This document shows, one piece after another, positions 1-10,512 of a DNA stretch of 64,000 nucleotides. How positions within the stretch are numbered: the first letter of the stretch is position 1; the number at the start of each line of letters is the position of its first letter. The stretch comes from Chondrosia reniformis (Eukaryota; Porifera; Demospongiae; Chondrillida; Chondrillidae), in assembly GCA_947172415.1 (NCBI GenBank), contig OX359194.1:3844001-3908000 (forward strand), given 5' to 3'. The position numbers were made by a program, and so were the translations under genes. The notes under the pieces are model-generated. The model saw only the letters and a program-made list of their open reading frames with translations, made no database searches and was not told the origin of the DNA.

Positions 1-500
1 GTCCGCCAAGTTGGATGTTTTGCCTGTTCAGCCTTGTTGAGCAAATCTCACGCAGCCATTGATATACATCAACGGCCACGTGTTTAGATACCTCCGCCTC
101 TTCCATTGCATCTGTAACGCTATACTCCCTCACCCACCAATGGATCAGAATTAGCCACTTCTGGAGGCTGATTCTTGTCCTCTCAAAGAACGTTTTATCG
201 CGGATAGCAATGCTCTTCCTGCATGTAGTTGATGGACATCGCCAACAATACCCATCAACCACATCCCGACGAACTTCCCAGTTCATGGGCTGCGAATTGC
301 CTGGAGTGCTGCAGTTGGGACACTCCTTACTAGTTGCAAGGAGTTTTTTCCCTGTGTGTTGTGAATATACCATTATAAATAGATATTTACTGTGTTCATT
401 TCACTCCTCTATATTTAATTTACAGTTCTTTACCTTCCATATAGCTAATGATGCCATCATTACCAGCAAAAAGAACAGATCCAAGACTGAAAATCAACAT
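1..500 (-). CDS. Merlin (IS1595-like) transposase, N-terminal part, two exons
   Basis: Partial gene; the C-terminal half lies beyond base 1. Exon 1 (500-434) begins with ATG and encodes 22 residues plus one base. A GT-AG intron (433-352) follows, and exon 2 (351-1) continues in phase. The protein starts MLIFSLGSVLFAG and has a zinc-binding CPNC...CWRCPS module, then the stretch SLQKWLILIHWWVREYSVTD and VYQWLREIC. These align residue by residue with the complete Merlin transposase at 7849-8751 (WAILMYWWARQYPVTD, VYQWLREVC), but that copy has no intron. The part present is open. DDE/DDN transposases of this superfamily are related to bacterial IS1595/IS1016. Whether the whole gene is intact cannot be judged here. 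Confidence 0.72.
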
Positions 501-761
501 ACTGCAACCGTTGGCTCGCCAAAATAATAATTAGATTCATTTTCGGGTCTATCCAACTCCACTTCCTTTATACTTCCTTTATAAAATCGTTTAATTATTT
601 TTTTAGATTGAATTATTATAATTATAAGCATAACGTAAATTATGTAAATTAGTCAGTGTGTTGTCAGGTGTGATGACGTAATGGATGGGTCACATGTCAG
701 TGACATCATAAGTGACGTCACTGCAGTGATAACGCCGTGGTCCGGCTACTGCACCTGATCC
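1..761 (-). mobile_element. Merlin DNA transposon, right-hand end (continues past left edge)
   Basis: This is the terminal part of a Merlin-type element whose transposase gene runs leftward off the window. The right end resembles the termini of the complete Merlin copy at 7468-9079: it finishes in the GGATCA motif (read on the minus strand, outer base near 761), and TGACGTCA-type palindromes lie just inside. The other terminus is outside the window, so terminal-repeat length and target duplication cannot be scored. The boundary at 761 is inferred from similarity to the second copy. Confidence 0.6.
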
Positions 762-777
762 CATTTATCAAGGAGGA

Positions 778-940
778 GTAAAATTTACGGGTGAATTTTA
801 ACTTGACAAACAAGAAAACGTACGGGTGAATCTTGACAAACAAGAAAACTTATAGGGTGAATCTCCTAAGAAGACTTACACGTGAATCTCCACTTGACAA
901 ACAAGAAGAATTTCGGATGAATCTCTTGACAAACAGGCGC
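778..940. repeat. Short degenerate tandem repeat
   Basis: Four to five imperfect copies of a roughly 35-45 bp unit built on ACGGGTGAATC and TTGACAAACAAGAA. It lies just outside the Merlin end. No coding potential was seen between 762 and 1120. Confidence 0.7.
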
Positions 941-1379
941 TACAAGGCTGCCTAGGAAACTAGAGAATGAGCGTCCATTAAAGCGTATATGAGGAAGGAG
1001 ATAAGCGCCCACCAATACTTGGAATAGAATCGTCATGCAACATGGTGTCGATTGGTGACGTCATTATTGCAAATGGATACTCCTTTTGGTGATTTGTCGC
1101 ATCGGTTGGTACAGAAAGGAGGGTGTTACTAAAGGCCTTTTCACATTGCGATGCGCATTTGAATTAGGATCGAATTCGCATCGGTTTAATGCACTTTCAA
1201 AGCGTTTCGACTCGTTCACATTTACTCTAACCAAAAGCCTAACTGTATACAATTGTTTTGCGTTTTAATCGAGTTTCGGTTAAAAAGATGGCTATCGGTC
1301 AAGTTGTAGTGCTTTATCTTTACTCTTGCTCTCGTACCTTCGCCTGTGTCTAAGGCATCGCACTGATCGTCGACGAAGG

Positions 1380-2630
1380 ATGATAAGACGTATTCAAGGC
1401 CGCAGACGATTTTTATTGGAAAATCGGCAAAGAAGAAAGAGAATGTAAGTTTAAAATAAAAACCAATAAAATATGAGCTTACTCGAAGATTTAATCTCTC
1501 TTTGCCACAGAACTTTGCTGGCACATTCTTTAGGGCTTAGTAGGAATGGCCTACCAAGGACACGGTCAGTCTGGTCTCGGCCACGTAGTAAGAACTGGTG
1601 GGAATCAGTGACTCCACGATTATTTGGTGACAGCTGGTGGAAGGAAAACCTGCGAATGTCACATGCCACATTCACAATTTTATGCAATGAGAGAGGCCTT
1701 ACATTTCAAGACAGGCCACCAGATTTCGCAATCCCGTTAGTGTTGATAAGTGTGTGGCTATCACGTTGTGGAGACTGGCCACCAATGTAGAATACAGTAC
1801 GCTCAGTGGACTATTCAGTGTTGGTATTTCAACTCTTGGAACAATAGTTAACGAAACATGTAATGTCATAGCAACAAGGTTGACAAGGAAGTACGTAAAG
1901 ATACCACAGGGTGAGATGATGAGGAATAATGTTGATGGTTTTGAAACCTGCTGGGGATTCCCTCAGGCAGCTGGTGCCATTGATGGCAGTCACATCCCCA
2001 TCATCAGACCAAAGGAAAGTGCCTCTGACTATTATAACAGAAAAGGCTACTATTTGATTGTATTGCAGGGATTGGTTGATTTTAAGGGAATATTTATGGA
2101 TGTGAATATAGGGTGGCCTGGAAAGTTCCACGATGCATGTGTTTTTGCTAATTCAATTGTTTACACCAAGGGTAACAATGGTACACTTCATCCAGATTGG
2201 AAAAAGAACCTTTCTGGGGTCGATGTTCCACTGGTTATCCTTGGTGATCCAGCTTATCCAGCTCTACCTTGGCTAATGAAGCCCTACCAAGAGACTGAGA
2301 ATACACCTGCTGATAAGAAACTCTTTAACTATAGACAGAGCAGGGCTCGCATAGTAGTGGAGAATGCCTTTGGTTGTCTTAAAGGTAGATGGCGTTGCCT
2401 ATTGAAAAGAATCAACTGTGACCTCTCCAATGTACCTAATATTGTTGCAACGTGTAGTGTTACACAATGTCTGTGAAAAATATGGAGACAACTGTTTAGA
2501 AGAATGGTGGCAACATAATGAGTACCAGCAACACCCTATCACTAGCCACACTGGGTACAGCTCAGCCAATGAAGAAGCCAACACTGTTAGAGATGCTATA
2601 AAGGATTATATCACTTCCACTACTCAATAG
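1380..2630 (+). pseudogene. PIF/Harbinger (HARBI1-like) DDE transposase, frameshifted
   Basis: About 395 codons. Exon 1 is 1380-1444 (ATG start, arginine-rich). The intron ends at a CCACAG acceptor and exon 2 begins at 1511 in phase. The DDE_Tnp_4 landmarks are visible: GAIDGSHIPI (first Asp), KFHDACVFANS, LGDPAYPALPW (second Asp) and the stretch RARIVVENAFGCLKGRW that holds the catalytic Glu, followed by VVLHNVCEKYGDN near the C-terminus. The reading frame changes twice, near 1755 and near 2440, so the gene is a pseudogene with otherwise well kept motifs. The family cuts and pastes DNA with help from a partner MADF/Myb protein, here encoded opposite at 2686-4778. Confidence 0.85.
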
Positions 2631-3603
2631 GAAATTTATGATGTAAAGAGCTAATTAATTAATGTTGCATGAAGATCTATGGATTTTAACTGCTGGTGGT
2701 AGTAGGTGTGTCTGGATCAGATTCAGTGGACATGCATGGTGGATATGGAGGAGCTGCGGGCCACATTATCTGCTGCATGACAGAAGTAAACAAAAACATC
2801 ATCCTCTCCTCATGCTGCCTTTCTTGTTCTCTTTTGTCATCTTCTAACTTTGCCTCAAATTCTCTCATAGCCCTCTCACGCCTAGCAGCTCTCTCTTCTG
2901 CCTCTTCCTTTAAATCCCTTATAAGACTGATGTAGTCACTTCTGTCATTTAACCCTGCAATTACATTGGAGTAATTGAATCAAGTTAATCATAATGATTG
3001 AGTATAAATTACCTCTCCTCCTAGTACGCCTCTGGAGCCGACTTGGACCAGGTGCACCCAGTGCCACATCTGCAACCAGTGCTAGCGCTAGACTCAGTTT
3101 GCCCAGTGATACCACTAGAGTGACCCATCTCTCTCTGAGTGCTAGCATTAGACTGAACAGTCTGGCCAGTGCTAGCACTAGACTGAGTGGTTTGGTCATC
3201 CATGTTAGTACTGGTACTGGTATTGCCTTCTATGTTCGTATCTATATACATACAAGATATATATATATATATAGTGCAAGTTACAAATTTATACACGGAT
3301 GCAAGTGACTCCCAAAATAATCACACTGAGGTAGATAATATAATACAGATGCAAATGACTCCCAAAATAATCACAATCAGGTATATAATTAAACGCTACA
3401 AGACTTTACCACACTGAAATTCTCAACTTCTGCATACAGAGTAGTAGTCTCTACAGATCATATAAGGTTAAACACATGGCCTTCCAATTACCTTTTCACA
3501 CCTTAGTATAGACTCAAGATGATGCATCTGCATGCCATTATCAGCAACAATTACAGTCTCATGTAGGGGGTCTCAGCCAATAATCACCACGGATTTGACT
3601 TGC

Positions 3604-3823
3604 CTTCAGTGTGAGGTAGGAGTACTGTTGGTTGCTTGGATACATTCACCAAAAATAACAGGGTTAGAGACAATTGGGTAACTTGCACACAAGGCTCATT
3701 ATGAAATAAGTTAAAGGCCCCAGCCTTTATGTCCCTGTGTGCAAGTTACCCAATTGTCTCTAACCCTGTTATTTTTGGTGAATGTATCCAAGCAACCAAC
3801 AGTACTCCTACCTCACACTGAAG
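3604..3823. repeat. Near-perfect long hairpin, 88-bp arms, 44-nt loop
   Basis: The left arm 3604-3691 and the right arm 3736-3823 are reverse complements over about 88 bp with no mismatch that I can find; 3692-3735 is the loop. The arm starts CTTCAGTGTGAGGTAGG. It lies within an intron or broken part of the Harbinger accessory gene. It is one of three long hairpins in the window, with no sequence shared between them. Confidence 0.9.
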
Positions 3824-4107
3824 CCACCAGCTTGCGCAATCGTAACTTTGAATTCTTCATTATATCTTGATTATTTTGCTCATTTAATTAAGCAAAACTT
3901 CGCCAGACATTTCTTATACACATGTACCATGATATATGTTGATTTCACAGTTATCTGACCAATTGATAATTTTTATTAATATAACACATTGGTTCAATAT
4001 AAATTTCCCATAGGTTTTCTATAGTCCTATGGCCTTTTATATGCAGACTTTGTCCTCTGTTTTCTAACAAACGGAGGCCTAAATCAAAAATCCCTTAATT
4101 TAAAATG

Positions 4108-4257
4108 AGTTTTATGCCCTAAACTTTATGATGATATGCCCATTTTGTTTTTAGGTTCTTTCTTGGAGCCATATGAATTAATTAATTATATTATATTATT
4201 TATTTATTTATATTATATTAGATTACCTTAGTATATTGTAACTTGCACTGTATATAA
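4108..4257 (+). repeat. Dispersed MITE-like repeat A, copy 1
   Basis: Nearly the same sequence occurs at 43673-43829, running from a TGATGATATGCCCATTTTG block through an AT-rich centre to GTAACTTGCACTGTATA. Shorter related pieces occur at 33873-33955 (reversed), 42600-42660, 29335-29360 and 3272-3292. The palindromic tip TACAGTGCAAGTTAC suggests a non-autonomous DNA element. Confidence 0.7.
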
Positions 4258-4778
4258 CTGCCTGCATATATAAGTTTGGGGAAGGAAATTACCATACCAT
4301 TATCATCAAGATCTTTTAAAAAGATCAGGAGGAGAGCTTTCCTGATTAAACACATCCTCTGTAAAAGTATTACATGAATAGTAAAAATAAATAGAGTATC
4401 ATTGTGCATGCATGCATGTACATACATATACATACCTTCTGCCTGATCATTAACAGCTGATTGCAGCAACTGAACAGGCTGTGTTGCAGCTCTTGTTCCC
4501 AGGATGGCATCAAAGTCATCATAAAAAGGACAGCTGTGCCTGTCTGTACCACTTACATTGTTGCCATTCCTGACCTTGCAGTACCGTTGGACCATGTTTT
4601 TAATTTTAGTCCTGCATTGCTTTCAGCTTTTACTGTACCCCAGTTCTTCCATTTCCCTAGCTATTCCCTGGTATATTGTGGCATTTCTTTGAGCCCTATC
4701 CATTTGTGCTTGGACATTTGCTTGCCCCCAAAGACCAACGAGTGCAGCAGTTTCTGTTATTGTCCAGTATCCCGCCAT

Positions 4779-5127
4779 TTCGCTTTAAATCGTAGGGAAA
4801 TTCGTTAATAAACGCAGACAGCAACGGTATAATAACAATCGTCCTTAAATGTATACGTATATGTAACTTAAATTGGCAGCGTAAACGGGCAGCACGAACG
4901 ATATTACACCGTTGGAAAATAAGAACGTTTCATGACGCAATCTGTAAATTTTTCGTTTCCTTAATGCCCTTTAACCGCACCCAATGCACCTCCGGAGGTC
5001 AATTAGGTCGATGCGCATTAAGGCAGATCAAGGAATCGAATGAGCATTGAAATTTTATCGTGTGAAACCGATTAATGCACATTAATGCGAATTAATGCGC
5101 ATTATCGTTGCAAGTGTGAAAAGGCCT
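4779..5127. other. Harbinger right-hand non-coding end
   Basis: This holds the 5' flank of the accessory gene and the right terminal inverted repeat. The last 120 bp is rich in short motifs of the type CGCATTAATGC, which could be subterminal protein-binding sites; this is inference. No gene is seen. Confidence 0.5.
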
Positions 5128-5439
5128 TAAAACCTGGAATGGAATGGGACGCATTGGAACGGAAGTCAAGTGTTCTGGAACGGTTTTCACATGGAGTCAC
5201 GTGTTCGTAACGAACGTTTCCTGGAATGGCTACAGAAAGCGTCTATTATTAATTTAGTAAAAAAATTAATAGTTTCCACAATTACTATTTAGCAGAAGAA
5301 AAGCACGTGTATTTAGCACAAGGTAGCAGCTTGAACATGTCTCTCCTTCACAATGGCAAGAAAAAGTTGAATATAGAAGAAGTGGAAGTCTTCTCAAATC
5401 TCCTAACACTACTACTAAGGCCACTCTATCACCACCAAC

Positions 5440-7190
5440 AAAGCCCAAAGGAGGAGAAATGTATTTTTTCTGCTCTAATAAAGATTGCACTAAAGCAGGT
5501 TGGGTAACTTCATTTTCTATAAAAAAATAAGTAACAATGATTTTCTAAAATTCTTAATTAGTAACAATTGAAATTAAATTGATAAATTAAGGTCATACAA
5601 AAAGTTTCTTGCTTTACATACATCCACTGCTGAGCATACTGCATATGTAGAAAAATAATAATATTAACTTCACTACATATTATATTTGTATATACAATAA
5701 ATGTAGATGACTGGAAGGCAGATCAATATCGTTGGCACTGTCAGGGAACCAGCAAGCTACCACGGTCAAGCCCTATTTTACTAAAACGCTATTACTGTAT
5801 AGAAACACCAACCGGGTCTCAAGATACATTTAAAAGGCACGCTTATCAGCTAATTAATGACAGCTCGAAAACCATAATTCATTACTTGGGAGATGAATCA
5901 ACTGTTATTCCCTTCGAACATGGCAATAGTAAAAACAGCAAGTCTCCATTCATAAGAACTCTCCCATCATATTTGAATTCTATGCACAAATTGTCAAAAG
6001 AAACAAAGCCTAACATACTGTACAAAAAAGAAATGGCTACAGTACTTAATCGGATAGATGACACAACACAATCCATGATTCTTGCACCTCGTAACATGAA
6101 ACAGCTGCAAAACCTACACCACAAAAGCCTACATAATAAAAGGTTATCCCAATATACACCAAATGGCTTATGATTTAAATAGAAAATAGTAACCTACCCT
6201 GATCCGGAAGTAGTGTTCGGATTGAGGGAAGTTGTTTCAGAGCTGGAAAACATGCTTGCTCTGGCTGATACAGGACAACCTCTCTCCTACCACACTACTT
6301 TTAATCTAGGAGATTTTTAACTGTCGTGCCTGATTTTTCGTCACACTGCCTTTACCAAAAATCCCTGTATTCCTTGCCTATTTTTCTTGCACGAAAGAAC
6401 ATTTACTGCAACTCACAAGATCTTTTTTGATGAATTAAAAAGAAATATTCCATCATTGAATGCAGGCTCTGTCACCATAGTAACAGATCAAGAGAAAGCC
6501 ATAGTAAATGCGATATCGTCTGAGCTGCCACAAACAAATGTTGTCCACTGTTGGAATCACATCTTAAAGGATGTCTGTAGGTGGCTAAGGGGCCATGGTG
6601 CTGCCAGTGATGACATTACCATATACATGGAGCGCATCAGACACCTATTACGTCAACCTACACTGGAGAAATATGAAACCGAGATGACAACACATAAGGC
6701 ATTGTGGGATGACACTTTCTACAAATACTGGATCCAGACTTTCCACAGGTTGGTTCCGAAAAACCTTGGGAGATGGGTTTTGGAGGAGCTGGGCATATAC
6801 AATCAATACAGTGGAGTCACCACTAACCAGTCCAAATCAATGAATAGGGTTATCAAGGACCTCCAGGAATGGAAAGAGGCTCCGGCAGATGTTTAGCTTC
6901 TTTCACTCTTTCACCTCCAAGCATACTACTATAATGAAATTCAACGTGGTATGTGTGGTTTGGGTGAATACAGGTTGAAAACCATCCATGCCTAACTATC
7001 AAAAGACCCTGGAGAAGCTGAATATATGAAGTGCCAAAGCCCAGATGAAATTGTGAAGCTCCTAAAAGATGAGGAATTCTCCACCCGTTGTGATGCTTCA
7101 CCCACTCTATCAATATCACCATCATTGGTTGATTCAGAAGCTGATTATCTGAGCACCCACACAGATGAATCTACAGAAGGTAATGGTTAA
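5440..7190 (+). pseudogene. M1 MULE-like transposase, decayed
   Basis: This is the fossil relative of the M2 gene at 10513-15053. Recognisable pieces in order are KPKGGEMYFFC near 5450, an exon at 5705 beginning DDWKADQYRWHCQGTSKLPR, and the long stretch with APRNMKQLQNL, YPDPEVVFGL, LHERTFTATHK, VVHCWNHILKDVCRWL and TNQSKSMNRVIKDLQ. Compared with M2 the first catalytic position reads YHTTF instead of YDTTF, and the last reads TNQSKSMN instead of NNQSESLN, so two of the three acidic residues are lost. There are also several stops, including one near 6176 and one near 6320. The tail is cut by the Merlin insertion at 7468. Confidence 0.78.
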
Positions 7191-7467
7191 CAAAATGAAG
7201 GAAAGCGCAATTATAATGTATAGCATGCAAGTGTATGTAATATATATTATATTTCCCAACTTACTGTAGGTTCAGGTGGCATTCTTCATAGCCTCACTTT
7301 AAAACAAACTAAATTTGAGAATAATACACGAAGTAAGTGCTTAAAAATTCAAATCAACATGGATACATGAAATGCTCATGTAGTATAGCATGGTTTTACT
7401 GTTTCCAAAATTAAGGTGCAGAAACCTGCAACGGAGAGGAAGACCACAATGAGGAGATTAAGGCTTG
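7191..7467. other. M1 remnant between transposase and Merlin insertion
   Basis: This probably holds decayed M1 exons after the transposase core (short open pieces near 7270-7340 and 7410-7460). Nothing firm can be assigned. Confidence 0.35.
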
Positions 7468-9079
7468 GGATCACCTATAATATCCGTGCAGCGGCCATTG
7501 TTGAATCGTGACGTCACATTACGTCATCCCAACACCTCAAATATTACATTCCACAATATCACATGACTATTGCGTCATTGTTTTACGGCTCACGGTGAAT
7601 ATCATTATTGTAGCATTGATATTATACTAATTAAGATTTCTAAAAACAATAATTACACAATATCACGTGGAATATTATTATGTCAGCTGAATTTAGCGCC
7701 AAATTCGTATCCTTGGATCGTTTTCATCTTTTGTAGTTGTGTCTTGCTATTTTCTTGCTGATTTGCCAGTGTTTTAGCACTTTTTTTAACAAGGATTTGT
7801 AGCAGTTCTTCACCAGTTTTGCTTGCTGATTTTTGGTACCTTGCAATAATGCCCCTTCTCACCATTGGCTCAACCGTCTTCGGACCCATCATGGGATTGA
7901 TAATATTCTTCCAGAATCATCTCTTGCTATCCAATCAAAAGGAATGTCCACAATGTACAACAGCACAGACACTGGTAATGATGTCACTGGAACCTCGGGA
8001 TGACATCAGTGATAAGTTTCACTGGAAATGTAGACGCTGCAATAAGCGGATTTCTTTGCGTGACAGTTCATTTTTCAGCAAGTCCAAGCTGAGTTTGCAA
8101 AAATGGGCCATCCTTATGTACTGGTGGGCTAGACAATATCCTGTCACTGATGCTGCAGAAGAAGCTGAGGTGACAGAGGCAACAGCTTGCCAGGTATACC
8201 AATGGCTGAGAGAGGTGTGTTTAACTAAGCTGATCAACACGCCCATTGTTCTTGGAGGCTCGAATGTGACCGTCCAAATCGATGAATCTCTTTTTCGGCA
8301 CAAGCCGAAGTACCACAGAGGAACAGCTCCAAGAAATGAACAGTGGGTTTTTGGCTTGTTTGACACATCACAACAACCAGCATTAGGGTACATGGAAGTT
8401 GTACCTCGTAGAAATGCTCAGACACTCCTCCCTATCATCCAAGGCCATACAGCACCAGGAACAACAATATATTCGGATGAATGGAGAGCTTACAGTACGG
8501 TACACCAGCTCCCCAATATATCCAGTCACTCTACTGTTAACCATAGCCTTCACTTTGTGGATCCATCCACAGGAGTTCACACCCAACATGTGGAAAGCTA
8601 CTGGGCTAGAGTCAAGTGGCGATTCAAGTCTATGAAAGGTGTTAGCTCCAACCAGCGTCCTAGCTACTTAGATGAATTTATGTGGGGAGAGACCAAAGAG
8701 CGGGCATTCACCCAAAAAATGGCTGAAATTGCCATACAATATCCTGTTTAATAAATTTGATACTTTACAAACTTCCTGATTTTAATCCTTTTAGTCCTTG
8801 TTTTTCACACTGATTTCCATTAAACTATGGTGAAAAGAAATAGTCGGTTTCTATCCAGCGTACATCGCCTGCATTCGATAGAACGGCTTCTGACTTTGTC
8901 CACTTAGTCCGCTTGTAGTACGCGAAGGAGCCTGCAGCTTCTCGTTTTCACCGTGAGCCGTAAAACAATGACGCAATAGTCACGTGATATTGTGGAATGT
9001 AATTTTTGAGGTGTTTGGGATGACGTAATGTGACGTCACGATTCAACAATGGCCACTGCACGGATATTATAGGTGATCC
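7468..9079. mobile_element. Complete Merlin DNA transposon, 1612 bp
   Basis: It has terminal inverted repeats of about 130 bp, 7468-7600 and 8948-9079, which differ at only a few positions. The tips read GGATCACCTATAATATCC, and the repeats contain GTGACGTCAC and end near GTAAAACAATGACGC. The element holds one intact transposase gene. I cannot find the 8-9 bp target duplication expected for Merlin; the flanks are GGCTTG and GATAAAT. It interrupts the M1 element. High similarity of the ends and an open gene suggest a young insertion. Confidence 0.88.
7849..8751 (+). CDS. Merlin (IS1595-like) transposase
   Basis: Single open frame of 300 residues. The first ATG is at 7849; the frame is open slightly upstream but only from a TTG. 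An N-terminal zinc-ribbon-like module (CPQC...CRRCNKRISLRDSSFF) is followed by the helical stretch SLQKWAILMYWWARQYPV. The DDE-type core then shows QIDESLFRHKPKYHRG (first Asp), WVFGLFD, TTIYSDEWRAY (second Asp) and TQHVESYWARVKWRFKS, where a Glu/Asn completes the triad. Length and motif order fit DDE_Tnp_IS1595-type eukaryotic Merlin proteins. No break is visible and the terminal repeats are well kept, so the copy looks potentially functional. This is inference from sequence. Confidence 0.9.
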   Translation: MPLLTIGSTVFGPIMGLIIFFQNHLLLSNQKECPQCTTAQTLVMMSLEPRDDISDKFHWKCRRCNKRISLRDSSFFSKSKLSLQKWAILMYWWARQYPVTDAAEEAEVTEATACQVYQWLREVCLTKLINTPIVLGGSNVTVQIDESLFRHKPKYHRGTAPRNEQWVFGLFDTSQQPALGYMEVVPRRNAQTLLPIIQGHTAPGTTIYSDEWRAYSTVHQLPNISSHSTVNHSLHFVDPSTGVHTQHVESYWARVKWRFKSMKGVSSNQRPSYLDEFMWGETKERAFTQKMAEIAIQYPV

Positions 9080-9483
9080 GATAAATATTAAAATACCACA
9101 AACCAGAGCTGCTTCTAACAACAAATTCAACCGTGCATGTACAGTGTTCATATTGCAATTAACTTTTCAAAGGGAGAGATTTACTTGGTCACAGGAGGAT
9201 GTGCCTATCATTAACCATGCAGGGATAACTTTAGGGGAAATACAACATACCGTGACAGGCTTAAACCCTAGCTAAATCGCTGAAACAGAGGAATACATTT
9301 AACGTGTTCTTAATCTTAAAAATGCCCAAGGATTATTAAACGATCCAGATATTATCTGAATACTTATTAGATAATAACTAACCTTCCACGAATAATTCAT
9401 TGCGAGAATGTTTGCAGACTTCACAATCCTACACGAGCAGAGAGAACATTTTCCGTAGCCATTCCAGGAAACGTTCGTTAACG
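9080..9483. other. M1 3' segment up to the M2 insertion
   Basis: An open stretch to about 9275 includes FTWSQEDVPIINHAGITLGE, possibly a decayed helix-rich exon of M1. The part from about 9445 on is the inner end of the M1 right terminal repeat (GCCATTCCAGGAAACGTTCG, the inverse of 5210-5235). No intact gene is seen. Confidence 0.45.
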
Positions 9484-9623
9484 ATGACTTCAGGGTGTTA
9501 CTAAAATGTGGAACGGAACGGAACGTTCCGCAAAGAGGAAATACACTTTTTCCCACGGAACGTATCATTACCGCATATACTCGCATAGCGTATAGACATA
9601 TTATTGCGCAATTATTGGAAAGC

Positions 9624-9727
9624 AACTCTGTCAGATATTCGTCCTGAAGAACTCTGTCAGGTATTCGTCTTGAAGAACTCTGTCAAGTATTCGTCTTGAA
9701 GAACTCTGTCAGGTATTCGTCCTGATG
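9624..9727. repeat. 26-bp tandem repeat, four copies
   Basis: Four tandem copies of a unit beginning AACTCTGTCAGATATTCG lie in the subterminal region of M2. The array is missing from the internal duplicate of this region at 10289-10475, which joins the flanking sequence directly. Subterminal repeats of this kind are often transposase-binding sites; that role is inference. Confidence 0.85.
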
Positions 9728-10288
9728 TTCACCTTGTAAGTATTACTTTATGAAATACATTAAGTGACTCTACTAAGGTACTAAATATTTCCATAGGTTC
9801 TTTTTTGTCCTTTTTTGGGACATTTCTCATTCATATTGAATGTTTTTTTTCTAGAACTGTAGCATCATTTTTTGTTTAACCCAATATTAATCTCAGTTAT
9901 TCCCACCCCATATGTTTCAGTATTTTTTCTCATTAGACTGTGTACTTATTTCTTCACCTTTTTGCCATATACTGGGTGGTTTTTGTTAGCTCAGTTGTGC
10001 ATATTCCAGGTTCTGTATTTAATTAATTAATTTTAATGCTGGGTAAATAACACATCCTTCATGTTGAGAATGTCTGTTGGAATCAGCTAGTTTATTAGCA
10101 TTACATAAATAATCAAACCACAAGTAATTATAATCATACGCAGGAAATGTACATATAGTCATTTTAGTAATTAAAGACTATCTATTAATATATAGGTATG
10201 TTCGTATACACATGACCTGCTTCTATCGGCAGTAATCTCCGTACACATTTGTGTTGCGTTTATGTTGCGTTTGTGTGGTGTAACTCTG

Positions 10289-10475
10289 GGGTGTTACTAA
10301 AATGCGAAATGGAACATTCCGCAAAGAGGAAATACTTTTCACCACGGAACGTATCATTACCGCATATACACGTATAGCGTATAGACATATTATTGCACAA
10401 TTATTGGAAGCAAAACCTTGTAAGTATTACTTTATGAAATATATTAAGCATCTCTACTAAGCTACTAAATATTTC
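10289..10475 (+). repeat. Second copy of the M2 left end
   Basis: It repeats 9493-9805 in the same orientation, from GGGTGTTACTAAAATGCG through ACGGAACGTATCATTACCGC and ATAGACATATTATTG to CTACTAAATATTTCCA, without the 26-bp array. The element therefore carries two left ends about 800 bp apart. The interval 9806-10288 has no gene that I can see. Confidence 0.85.
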
Positions 10476-10512
10476 CAGAATACAAATATTGTTTTTTGCA
10501 AACTGTTCCCAT

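Larger units (their letters stand above)
2686..4778 (-). pseudogene. Harbinger accessory MADF/Myb-SANT-like DNA-binding protein, broken
   Basis: Read leftward. Exon 1 (4778-4436) starts MAGYWTITETAALVGLWGQ and continues with KQCRTKIKNMVQRYCKV and CPFYDDFDAILGTR, a trihelix/MADF-type pattern typical of the second protein of PIF/Harbinger elements. It has an in-frame TGA just before KQCRTK. A donor GTATGT follows at 4435. A second exon near 4367-4290 (EDVFNQESSPPDLF) fits in phase. Further exon-like sequence lies at 3290-2995 (Ser/Thr/Gln-rich linker), and the last exon (2868-2686) encodes the charged helix REFEAKLEDDKREQERQHEE. In this family the partner binds the ends and carries the transposase into the nucleus. 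The exon map between 4290 and 2900 is uncertain because repeats have inserted there. Confidence 0.7.
1133..5127. mobile_element. PIF/Harbinger transposon inserted in the M1 left terminal repeat
   Basis: The terminal inverted repeats read AGGCCTTTTCACA at 1133 and TGTGAAAAGGCCT ending at 5127. They are flanked by the 3-bp duplication TAA (1130-1132 and 5128-5130), which fits the TWA target of this superfamily. The element has the usual two genes facing each other: a DDE transposase on the plus strand and a MADF/Myb-like DNA-binding protein on the minus strand. Both are broken, so this copy cannot be autonomous. A 88-bp-arm hairpin and a MITE-like repeat have entered the second gene. Confidence 0.88.

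Noticed and set aside
7819-7848. Earlier TTG start for the intact Merlin transposase
   Set aside because: The first ATG at 7849 gives MPLLTIGSTVFG, which aligns with the ATG-initiated start of the other Merlin copy.
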